Program-made: the position numbers and the translations under genes
Notes under the pieces: generated by a model
What the model saw: the letters and a program-made list of their open reading frames with translations, nothing else
Databases searched by the model: none
What the model was told of the DNA's origin: nothing
Shown: piece by piece, positions 13,853 through 26,900 of the stretch
Position numbering within the stretch: position 1 is the stretch's first letter
Layout: every line of letters begins with the position of its first letter
Assembly: GCA_003260075.1 (NCBI GenBank)
Contig: QLIY01000203.1
Coordinates: 126,569-190,568 of the forward strand
Length of the DNA: 64,000 bases
Reading direction: 5' to 3'
Source of the DNA: Phallusia mammillata
Lineage: Eukaryota; Chordata; Ascidiacea; Phlebobranchia; Ascidiidae

Positions 13853-16800
13853 GTTAGTGCGGTTCCTAAACAGTTTGATAGTGGCCTTACCACGGACCCA
13901 AAAACTAAACAATGGTAAATCCCTTATGTCAGCTTTAGCATCATAGTTTCTATCCAAACTAAAGAACAGTAATCAAAAAGGTTGTGGCCTAGAGCTTTAA
14001 GTGACTTGATTCCCACGCTATTGGTTCAGTAACATAAGGATTACCATGAGCGTAAATTAAACGGCACAATTTTCCGCTCCATGGCGCCTAACGCGACAAA
14101 TCTAAGAAGCGAAAACACCGCGTTTTTTTGCAATTCAGGGGTCCCACATTTTACAGCCTTAATCTACGAGATGCACCATTGCAGTAACTGTGAATAGCGC
14201 GCGTGCCATTACCGATCAGCGAAATTTTTCACACGCGCCCTAATGGAGTTACCACGACAAGGCGAGGCGACCCTTACCGTAAGCTGACACCTCGGTGTTG
14301 TGTATGACAGGTGGAGAGTGGCAGCGGCATGCCAAGCCTGTCACTTGCCAAAAAAAACTTACCCCCAGTAGCCACGATTAAGTTACCCGTTTTGGAGTTA
14401 AGACGCTGCTATTTTCTGCTGCAGATATGATGCGAAGCTAAACGTCCCGAACAGGAGTGACATGTGTTACAGTGTAATCTTGTGTTGGTTGCGCCGTGTT
14501 TTGATCTCTGGCCTTGTTGAGGATTAACCTAAATGGTTTAGACAGCACCCACATAATTATGATTGCAGACATTGGGTTTGCAAAATACGACATTTTTGAA
14601 TATGCCAAGATTATTGGCAGCAATGGGATGATTGCTGGCGTAGTTTTTCCAAACCAAGTACAAGATCGTGATTGCTATGCCCACCTTAAAAACAGTTTTC
14701 GAAATTAAATCCCCATCAATGTTAGATGAAGTAAGCATTTGAAACTTTGATATTTCGCAACATTTTTTGCACGTTAAATAAAGACAGAAATAAAACGCAA
14801 CCATAATACGCCAGAATAAACCTATTTAACAAACACATTTTTCTTTTCATGCTGGTGTTAATTGAGTCAAAATGTCAAAAATAAAAGTACCAAGCACACA
14901 GAAAAGGCCATTTTCTAGGAAAAAAGTTATATTTTTCGTTCCGCCATGTATGCAGACGAAACTTACAGCTTTCAGACAAGAAACATCATTAGAGAGTAAC
15001 GATCCTTACAAGTTCAAATAGCCGTATCAAAAACTCACACCAGAGTTTATTAACCATTCGGAGCCAAGCACAGGATTTTGGGTCTGGGAGTCGAAACGCG
15101 CCATTTGGGACGAACTTGTTTGTTGCTGTTTACACGGGGTGACGTGGGAGGGAAATGCACACAATGGTTCAGGTATTATATTGTTTCTGTGTGGTTTGTG
15201 ATAGCTCTGGAATGGCAATAGGACAGGAAGCTAGTGGTTTGCTAAAGTGGATTTCAGTTTTTCATCTTATCCATTGAAGCATGTTTGTTTAAAAGCACCG
15301 ACACTGCGTGGATTCAAACCTTTCTTTACGTTTTTGCAAATAAATGCATGGCAACAACATTAGGAGCGGTGCGCGAATTCAGACTAGAAAGAATTTTTAA
15401 ATGAATGTATGTATGTTTTGAACACAACAGCAGCTATCGCTCCGGGAAATTAGCTAAACTAAATGTATTCCTACACTGTGCAAAGATAATGCCTCATTAC
15501 GAGTTAAATGAAAAAAATGCGCCATGCCCCCCCCCCTAAATGTATTCCTACACTGTGCAAAGATAATGCCTCATTACGAGTTAAGTGAAAAAATGTCATT
15601 TTTCACTTTTGATCACTATCTTAAAACGTAGCCTAACAGAGCGACAAGGATGCAAAAATTTGACATAAGCAAAGTGATGTTGAACATTGCACCGAAAAAC
15701 AATTCTAAAATCGAACGAACTTGAATTTGCACGATCTAAGGAAAACAAGTTTTGCAAGTACGGCTGACTCATTAATATTTAAGCAATAAGTGAAGAATAT
15801 ACGACCTCAAAACTGTCACCACGCGACACCAATGTCATTCATGACCTCATTATCGATGACGTCGCGTCACAGTCCTTCCTGTCTGCTCCTGTAGTTCCTG
15901 GTCGGCAGACAGTCTCGTTTAATTCGATATGTTTGTCTTGTTTAATCAACGAAATCACCTTTTGTCGCCACCCACCTAACAGGAAGCTTCTCGATTTCGA
16001 CGTTTCTTTGTGACGTGAGTGTCATGTGACACGCCCGCTCACACTTTTTGCCAATTCGAAACTTTTGATTGACAAGTAGAGTGACATCTGATGAGGAAAA
16101 TGGTTTACACACAGAGTTCTCTTTTCTAAAAAGAATGGTTCCTTAATTGTGAACTGTTGATAATAATTTAATCACACCCCCCCCCCGTAGTGTATATGCT
16201 GTAGTAAAATGTGCTAAGCCACCCTTCTAGTTTAATCACGCAATTAACGCGATTTAGATGGAAGTCGAGCAAATTGGTCTTGTCTGTATAGCATCTAATC
16301 TAAGTCCTCTGACATATGAGTCATTTACAAAAAGAGTTGGATGATACTAATAACCATTGGCCCATTAGTGTCAACTTGACAGACGGTTTAACGATGATAT
16401 GCAGCAACTGATTCAGTGCAACATCCATAAAAGTATAAGGACATCGTCTGTGATGATAAGTTCACAAATGTGTTTGTGATTGTATTCCAGTTTGAATCAC
16501 CCCATTACCTCTCGTTCCACCACAAGCACTCCCAACCTGTCCGTTATCTGGTCAGCCGACACCTAAACGGTTGCTTAACCGCAGCCAATTACTTGCTGTT
16601 TAATAAGTTGCCATTGGCTTAAACGCTAAGCAACAGCTTGGGCAACGTAAATGAAAGTACCTATTACTGTAGAAACAAACTCAATGCTCGGGTGACTACA
16701 ACGTTGGTGGCGCTGCGTGTTACGCACGCGCCGTTGCCAAATATGGGATCGCTGCTTGCGCTGACTGCAACGCCGATGGTTTTCTGCGGTTTACTGTGGA

Positions 16801-17859
16801 ATTTGTTTTAGTCGTGTATTGATGCTCCAAGCACAATTTTATGGCCAATTACGTCCTTCTGGTGTAGACATTCCAGGTGTATCTAGCAGCCATCAATTAA
16901 GACTAGCAACTGTGGATTTAATCAACTGTTGGTCTCAACTTTAGAACCGTTCACCTTTGAAGACATAAAGCCAAAGTTTTACATTAAAATTCACTTTTTA
17001 ACAAACCGATGTTTATTGCACCATTAGTCATATACCAAATTAGAGATCCGTCCGTATCTTGCGCAAAAGCTTCCTACACAACCGGCTGAAAAAGTTTTTT
17101 TAAGTGCACAGTTCCTTCATTTTGTCAGCATATTGGGGTATTTCCTTTTTTATCACATGCTACACAATCCGTCAGAAATTAGCGTGTAAAATTTAAACCC
17201 CAGCCCGGGAAAACAGAACTGAACCCCCCCCCCCAGTGCACAGTTCCTTCATTTTGTCAGCATATTGGGGTATTTCCTTTTTCTTCACATACTACACAAT
17301 CCGTCAGAAATTAGCGTGTAAAATTTGAACCCCAGCCCGGGAAAACAGAACTGAATCCCCCCCCCCAAACAAGCCGTTACGTCGGCGCGTGTTTAGACCT
17401 CCCTCCCCACTACCTCGTCCTTGTATTTATTTTCTTTGTGAGGTCTTGGGACACCTGCCACCACACATAATTAAATTATAGCAGGTCAATTGGACGCCAG
17501 ATTTAAGATCTTATATCACCTGACAGGCGTCAGGAAACTTATCACGTGACGTTTTGAAAATCAACAACATTGCGACTTAAAAGTGAAATGAAACTACTAC
17601 CATACAATCATATACACATCGAGCCTTTATGTTTATACCTTCTGCTTTGTGTAGATTTGTGTTACCTTTTGGGCAAAAAATACCATATTGTCAATAGAGA
17701 GGTCAGACTGTCGTTATGAAACAAATTGGCGTCCCATACCGATTCGCTTGTGCTACTTGTGTCTAATCTTGGTCAAGGCATTTGACCTCCGGTCATAGGT
17801 CACTTCAGGTCAGTTCGTTTTCACGGTCATTGACCTTAAGCTGCGGCAGGCGTCGGGCC

Positions 17860-17945
<86 letters not shown>

Positions 17946-20900
17946 AGCAAAATAGTTGGTACGCAAATTCTGCCCAAATTTAGAATGAAAGTTTTAACAG
18001 CTGTATGACTGCTTCACTGAAACGTTTGGATTAGTGCATTATTTCTGATACATTTCCCCCCCCCCCCAGTGTTTATTTTGTGAAAAGCTGCACTCGCGAA
18101 AGCAAAGGGGTAGGTGATGATTGATGTTTTTGTGGTGAACCTCTGTTTGTCGCTGAATGATTTCAGGTGATAATGAACACAAACCGTTCATAAACGACCG
18201 CTGACGCGTGCTAGCAAAATAGTTGGTACGCAAATTCTGCCCAAATTTAGAATGAAAGTTGTATGACTGCTTCACTGAAACGTTTGGATTAGTGCATTAT
18301 TTCCTAAAACAAAAATGCAAATGTATAGTTTGTTACAAGTGAACATAAAGTACCTTAAAAGATACTCTATTACTATACACATAATGTTTCTGATACATTC
18401 TGTTTGTCTATCCTTAGGAGGTGGGATGTGATATGATGCTAGGATCTGGGCTTGAGGAAGATCAATGCAGGGATTGTGGAGGCGACGGCTCCTCCTGTTA
18501 CCACGTGACCAATATCTTTGCTGCTCCCAAATTGCCAATAGGTAAGTGGCGTATGACAACATAGGTTGTATAAGCCTAATAACTGAGAAAAAATATGTGC
18601 CCCCCCCCCAGGCGACGGCTCCTCCTGTTACCACGTGACCAATATCTTTGCTGCTCCTAAATTGCCAATAGGTAAGTGGCGTATGACAACATAGGCTGTA
18701 TAAGCCTAATAACTGAGAAAAAATATGTAAATTTTTTCGTGGATTAAACCCATCAGAGATTTATAAAACAACGAGAGACAAAAATAGGTTTAATACGTCT
18801 ACTGCTACTAAATTAATTCGCTCATATCTCAGTTGCTTTTTTGTTTTTTTCGTGATTTGTGTTGAGCATATCACCTCGCAGGTGAAATATGAATGCGACA
18901 AATTGCTGGTAAAGTTGTATTTGCAAATTTGTTTGCTAAGGTCTAGTACAAATGTTAAATATTTAAACATACCAAGCGAAGAAATATGTAATTTCGATAC
19001 ATTTGTCGGATTACTGCACCCAACTATGTTTTGTTGGTGCCTGGACACAGATTTTCTTGTTGCTTTACAAACACACATAGTTGTTTTGCATAGGTCTACT
19101 GCATCCATACATGCCAAAATTAAGTAGCCTACGAGCGTTTTTTGATAAGTTTATGCGCCTCGCCCCCCCCCCTGTTTTGTTGGTGCCTGGACACAGATTT
19201 TCTTGTTGCTTTACAAACACGCATAGTTGTTTTGCATAGGTCTACTGCATCCATACATGCCCAAATTAAGTAGCCTACGAGCGTTTTTTGATAAGTTTAT
19301 GCGCCTGATAGAAAAAACGTTAATACAGATGTAATTATCATTTAAATGCGAATCTTAACAAAACACGTTAACTGCGCTTATCTACTGTATCTGTTGTGAT
19401 GTAATTTCTGTTTTAAGACCGTCAATTGCCTAGTGCTTGTAGTGTTCTCACGGGATAGTAAGAAGTTTTATATTTCTCTTTGTTTGAAAGGGTGCTAAGG
19501 GCAGTTCGCTTCCAATCATAATGTCACGATCATTGAAATGAAAATATAAACTACAGACCATGATCTAGGCCTCCGCTTAAGAATTTTTGTATGGGTATTT
19601 GTAACGTAAATTTTGGACCCGCTAGGCGTTTACATGCGCATCGAAGCATTATTTTTCGACCATTGGCATACACACTACAAATAGGGTAGTTTATGTTAAA
19701 CGACCTTTTCAACTGGTATGCCGACGACTTTACAAGGGTGCACTTGGCATTGTATCTCGAGTACCCCCCCCCCTTATTTTTCGACCATTGGCATACACAC
19801 ATTACGTTAAACGACCTTTTCAACTGGTATGCCGACGACTTTACAATGGTGCACTTGGCATTGTATCTCGAGTAAAAAAACTTACTTAACACTATTTATC
19901 ACACTTCAACACAAATATGTGGACCCAATACGGATTATTTATATAAACACAAGTGCACTTAAACCTCGAAAGTTTTTATGCTAAGAAGAAAAGTCTACCG
20001 CTTTTCGAAGTAAAGTGAAAAATGTCGCACCCCATAAATAAACTGCGTTATTACTTAACAGATGTTTGAAAAGTTTATGTAGTGATAAAAGTATATGAAC
20101 AACATGGGCTTCGCGACTCGTTGAGTTTGTAAAAATGGTTGGGAGCTTTTGATATGTATACATATATTGCAAATTTTCTTAAGCTTGTTTTCCTATGTCG
20201 ATATTTGAAAATAAACAAACAAAGCGCATGGTACAGTCACCCATAAATCCCTTTCTAGTTTTCGTTTACCCCCCTTTAAATCCGACGTGACCCAAGTCCG
20301 AATAGTTTACGTTTTCCAAAGTGAATGGAGCGAGATTAAATCAACAGCCTCACGCGTCTCGATGCCAGCTCTCGAAACTATCGTTTATGACGTCTAAAAT
20401 AAACAATGGGCCACGCGAATCCCGATCGGCTTCACTGCTATTGCTGTCGAGCTGAGTGGAGGATGAGAATTTTTACGAGCATTTTTGTGGTTTAATGGTT
20501 GTTTTCGACTCGGCTCCTGGCTTTTGGATTTTTTCCGCCAAATCTGCGGCTTTTGACTTGAGCACTTGACGGCTGTATTAAATTGAACTTTGATAAACCA
20601 AACGTTATGTTATATAGGGCTAGAATGTTTTTCTTTTTTCACTTTATTCGCCGATTATATTATTTCACCAAAATTACCTTATGACGTGTTTCAACGGCGT
20701 TTATTTTGTAATTCCTTTAATTTTAAAAGTGTGTTGTCTAATGTGGATACCGAATATTTGCAAACTTTTTGTTATTAAATGTCGAAGAAGGGCTAAATTA
20801 AACTAGCACAAACTGTCTTAGCTACCTTGTGTAAATATCAGCATTGTTTTTAAGTGGCAAACGTACCCCGCACTAAATCTACGATTCAAAATTGCGCGTT

Positions 20901-23900
20901 TTGAAACGTGAATGGATTTTGTGTATCACTATTTTTGTGACAACATAAAACATTTTGCAAGAATATATGAAACTTCTGATATCATTCAGGCAAAATGTAT
21001 ATTCCGCATCCATGAATTCAATGAATTTGTTTGAACCAAGGATTTTATTTGATTTACTGTTTTGCTTGTACAGGGTACACAGATATTTTGGTGATTCCCC
21101 CTGGGGCTACCAACATTGAAGTCCGGGAATACGTGGCGTCAAGAAACTACCTTGGTAAGCAAATATCCACAACGATTGTGATTAGGACACATTGTAAGCG
21201 TCATATGCTATGTATAAAGTACTAGTAAGTAAAATTGGTCTAAATAGCATTGTGCAAGTCCAGCATTCACATGCAACACTTAGCATTAAGCCAGTGTATA
21301 ACATACGGTGTAAAGGTTTGTTCAATCATATATTCAAACTAATGCAATTTAATAAAACTGATGATCGCCAATTTTAATTGGTTTTTGGTTTTTAGACCTC
21401 AGTAAATAACCAATTTGAACTTATTTATGTGCTCTAGCGATGCGGGATTCATCAAAAAATTACGTTCTTAACGGAAATTGGAAGATCGACCGCTCTCGGG
21501 CATTAAATGTGGCAGGAACAACATTTCGATACCAGAGGAAACTTGACCGACACAGGGCGCCAGAGAGCATTACAGCGCTGGGACCCACCACGGAAACCAT
21601 CTACATCGATGTTAGTAGAATATCTATCATTATGTCATAGAAATACAATAAAAGAAAAAACAAATGTAGGAATTTGTAAAATTGTATCTCACTGTTTAAA
21701 CTTAGCATTGAAATCTTTGTGCTGTTTTAAAGGTTTTCGAAGAATGTTAAAAGGTAAGACAAGATTGTCGATTAACCTAAGTAGTCTTGATGCTGCATTT
21801 TACAGTTAGTGGTGCAGGGAAAAAACAAAGGCATCAGATACAGCTTCTATCTACCGAAAGGCACGAATGATCCCAACCACGGTCAGTACATGTGGAAAGC
21901 AGATGAGTGGAGCGAATGCTCAAGGGACTGCGGTGGAGGTAATATAAATTTGCTTGTAAACTATCCTAACTTTAGCTGAAATAAACTGCGCTTTGTTTTC
22001 AACGCGCTAGGTCAAAAACTAATGGCGAATGTATTTTCAACTAATATTTAGCACATTATGAAAGTTTTGCTTTCAACAACTGCATACTAGCTCTTATAAA
22101 TCTGTTTCGAGTGAGTGGAACACATTATTTTCTTGTTGGCAAACACAATGCTAAGTTGTACTCTATTATCAATCAATCAATCGTTTATTTTTACCCGCGG
22201 ACGCAAATATTAAATTGAACAGGAAAGTGAGGGAGGCATCGATTAACCTTTCGGTTTTCGAGTCAAGATGCCCCCTATTATAGTTTCACATCGTTGCATA
22301 AAACACAGTGGTTGCCTTTTTGTTTCAGATATCACAGAAAAATATTATTAAACTGTCGACCACAGTAATTTAGATACATTTATCTTGTGAAACAGAAAAC
22401 GCTTATGGCAAGCGGCACGCCATATGCCGTTTCAAACGCTTACTTCATTACCTTGGAACCTAGCCTGTTTTTAACTGTGGCGACAACAAGTAATTACCCC
22501 CCGTCCATCAACACCTAAAGCTGACTGTTGACTCCCACTGCGGTTTACCGCGGCATATTAAAGGCATCGTTGCGGTCGCACGACCTTATTGTCTCGTAAT
22601 AAATCTGTCGACGTTAAACTTGTAATACTGGACTTGCTCCAAACCGCTAAAGCGTGCGGATGGTTCATGTGATATAACCGACTGTAGCAGTCCGGTGATT
22701 GAAATGTCTTATTTAACGGCCTGCTCGCAGGTGTTAACTTTGGCAACAGCAATTTTAGCTTGCCCTTACTCTTTGGATTAGTTTTTCTTGGAAATTCGTT
22801 TTATCGCTCGTCTGAAACAATACACCTGATTTGATCGTTATCAGTTGGCTGCACTGTCAATAATAAATACAGCTGCTATGAATCACGTAATAATTTATCA
22901 AAATTATTGGGAAAGCAGTACACTTCTCTCATGGTGTAACATAAGGGTTATAAACATCTGAATGGTGGAATTTAGATGGTAGGAATTATTCATATTGGTG
23001 TATTTGTATTTACACAAAAAAATTGTTTAGGTACGCAAATGCGTCGATTGCGGTGTTACAAGGGCGAGGAAGAAACGTCGCCGTTCTTATGCAAATCTTC
23101 GCAACGACCAGCTCGACGAAAAACGTGCAACGAGGAACCGTGCAAAGCAAGGTGTTAAATATAAACTAAATCCAATCTAATAAATGATTTCCGACGAGTC
23201 TATTGACGTCGACTTGCTGGAATAATATGTTCATGTAAATTAACCGTACAATGCCATACAGCTTACATAAACTTAGTTCAAGAAATCCGGACATTGTAGT
23301 CAGTTGGTATCTCGGCATACCTTATCTTCTAAACATGTCATTAAGAGTTTAGAATTAGTCATAATGCCATATGGTTTTAGGTGTTTTCAGTTACGCATTA
23401 AACTATGTGTGTGTATGAACAGATGGAAGGCAGGCAATTGGACCACATGTTCGGCAACTTGCAACGGTGGCATAAGGTATAGACAGGTCTACTGTACGGA
23501 AACACCACCTTTATCCAACAGGTACCGAATACTGTTTATAAGCCATAAGCGTCTGTACTCAAAGCCAATACATCTACTAAGATTCTTTACATCTTAAGCG
23601 CCCCACGACTTGTTCGCATGGATCGCTGCAACGAAGAGGACCCGAATCCGTTGCCTGACAACCAAGAAAGCTGTAACGTGCTCCCTTGCCCAGGCTGGGA
23701 GGTGGGAAATTGGTCAGAGGTACGTATTATTTAATAATAATAATACTTTCTTTTTGAGTGACACTAAGCTTGGTACTTAAACCCAGTGTTCGACTTCATG
23801 CGGACCCGGTCAAATGACTCGCGAAGTCACGTGCGAACCTGTGCAGTCATGCAGATCAGGATCGATGCCGGATAGAGTAATGACATGTGATTTGGGACCT

Positions 23901-26900
23901 TGTACTGGTTTGCAATGGGTCGTCAGTGAGTGGAGTGAGGTAAGATTTACTGGTACTTAACCCTTAAAAAAGTTCCCAATGATATACAGAGGATTCTGTG
24001 GATATCATCCGAACGTTTAGTGGTCATAGCTTTTGGTTTGTATCGTAGTGTACTGAAGACTGTGGCGTAGGAATGCAAACTCGACTTATCCATTGTGTGG
24101 ATGGAGATGGGGCGATGTACGACGATCGTTTGTGTGCGGATCAAAATAAACCTGGTCACCATCGATCCTGTACCGTGTCAAGGGGATGCCCTGAAACTCT
24201 TCACTGGATGGCGGCCGAGTGGAGTCAGGTTGGGTGATTTGAAAACGTACAAAACTAAATTTAACAAGCAGTTAGCATAAACAAGCAGTTAGGATCATAT
24301 TTTCGTAGCAGTTTAGCAAATATGTGACCCAATGTAAAAAACACCAGTAAACATGTACCTCTTTTTTCAAAAAAACGTATTTGATAACCTAATGAAAGCA
24401 AGGCTTCTGGTGATACTAATATTTTATAGTGTTCCGCTGCGTGTGGTGTCGGTATGCAAACCCGCAAAGTAGTGTGCGCACTACAGCGGGGAAACACCTT
24501 CCGGGGTTTTCCCGATAACCATTGCTCAGAGGCAGACGAACTTGGAAAACCTCCGCACATGAAGAACTGCACAAGGCCGAGTTGTCAGGCTACCTGGTTT
24601 ACAGGCAAGTCTAAGCCCCTTTCTTTCACACAATATATGACTGAAGTTAAGCCCACAACTTACATTATAACTAGGTCCCTGGAGCGAATGTTCGTCCACT
24701 TGCGGCGGTGGAGTGCGAACTCGTCACGTGATGTGCTTGTCGGAAAGCACTTTCAGTCCGCTTGAGGAGAAAGACTGCAGCAAGGAGGAGAAACCGGTAC
24801 ACGAAGAAATTTGCAGTGTTAACCCATGTCCGTTACACGGTAAGCAAACAATGCTAATGATGTCTTATGTTTTTTATACGGTCCCTGGTTATTTACAGCT
24901 GCAGACGATGTCATCCTAGTTGATCGTGCTGTTGTTAAAAATGATGCCAATACGGGTGATGACGACTGTCGTACATCCCGTTACGGCTGTTGTGGGGACA
25001 ACATAACGTCAGCCCGGGGACCCAACGGAAAAGGTTGTACAGACGCCAGGTAAAATATATTTTTACATATTCATGTATAGTCGCAAAAAAAATTTACCTG
25101 ACAAACATTTAATCAAGATGAGTTAATGATACGATACAGATGTATTATATTTTATCACAAGCATTACAAACAGATCCATATTTGGTTCCTAAAGTACATG
25201 TTTAAATAAAAAGTTTAGACACGCACAAGTCCTGCAAAGGTGTGCCTAGGCACATGTCCATTCTGACACAAAATCAAGCTCTAGTCTTACCACAACGATC
25301 TAGCCATCGAACCAACACAAACTTCCATACAATTTCATGAAGTTTATTTTTAGAACAAACATTGGACCTACATCACCACCTTGTGAATCAGCTGAGTACG
25401 GGTGTTGTTTCGATGGAAAAACTGCAACTGGTTCCCGCAAGCAAGGATGCAGAGAACACGGTAAGTGTTGGTATTGCTTACACACAAATCTGATTTAGTT
25501 TGAAGTCAGGCCCGTTTTATTAAACTTGAATCCCGAACACGGCCCGACTTGTAGCTCTGCACCAGATTTGTGTCTACAAACAAAGTAATCTTCATCTTTC
25601 GTGAATCAACTATAACTCAGAAATACTTCTAGATTTGTGTTTCGTTGATCCGGAGCATGGAAGTTACTGCGATCAGTGGATCTCGCGCTGGTTTTATAAC
25701 CACACCACGTCGCAATGCGAACATTTCTGGTATGGAGGCTGTGGGGGAAATCGCAATAGATACGCCACAGAAGAAAAATGCCACGCATCATGTAAACTGG
25801 GACGGTTACCAGGTAAAGCCAAAAATCAACATATCGAATTTTAGTACACAATGAAAACGTACCAACCTATCAAACATTTTATCATCGAAAATCGAAAAAC
25901 CCATTTACCTAAACCGTAAACCGTAATAAATCCTTTTACCTACCTAATTAGATTCAAGCTCGGAGGAAAGTAACCAAGCAATAACTGCTGCGACAACCAC
26001 AGCCATAGCCACAGAAACAGCAACAACCATAACAACTACCACACAGATTCCAACTACAACCACAACTTTAGCTACGACAACACCTGTTATACATTCTACA
26101 GTCGCATTCCATCCTATACCGGAGGTCAGGCGTTTGAATACCAACCGAAAACAGGCGTTTTTATTATCCACAAGAGTTTCGACTGTCACTCGAGGGAGCC
26201 CTAATGCAGTCAGACCCGCCCTCTGTACGCAACCGCACGTGATTGGTCCGTGTTATGGGCGTTACCGCCGCTGGTTTTTCGACATACTGGACAGCACTTG
26301 CAAGAAGTTTGACTACGGCGGCTGCGCGGGAAATGACAATAATTTCAGGTCACGTGAAGCATGTGAAACGACCTGTGACGGTCGACCGAGAGTGACGGGT
26401 AAGTCACGTGAGTCATCATACACCAGCAACTTTGTGTCACCCGATTCTTCACAAACTTTAGAGAAATCAAAATGCCAACGCAGTCGCGTACTGGCGCTGT
26501 TCGATGGTCGTCGTCCACCCCAATGTCACCCAACTACCGGCGAATACTTGACTCGCCAATGTGTCAGTGACGAAACCGACGTGACGTCAACGTGTTGGTG
26601 TGTGAACCCGTCGACTGGAGAGGAAATTAGCGGATCGCGCGGAATGGTTAATTGTAGGTTTCTTTACCAATACCTACTAAAAGTTTCATAGTATCGTTAT
26701 TAAGGTAATTGGTTAAATCTCTCTCTTGTCTACTGGTCAGAGATCAGGGCAACGATAGTCCAGAAGTGCAAACCCTAAGGCTTGTTTTCCTACCGCATAG
26801 GAATCCCTATTTAAGGTTTTCGTTTGACAGGTGACCATGCTTGGAAAAATCAGCGTTCTACCTCACCATGCATTGCTTCCACATACGGTTGCTGCCCGGA

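Noticed and set aside
18611-18672. Possible extra papilin cysteine-rich exon
   Set aside because: It is a near-identical half-copy after a C run with no acceptor; read as an assembly duplicate.
15460-19874. Cluster of direct repeats considered as a CRISPR array or satellite
   Set aside because: Each repeat pair has a different unit, only two copies, and a C run between them; the DNA is a eukaryotic intron.
25944-26189. Val-rich minus-strand frame
   Set aside because: Antisense shadow of the Thr-rich papilin linker.
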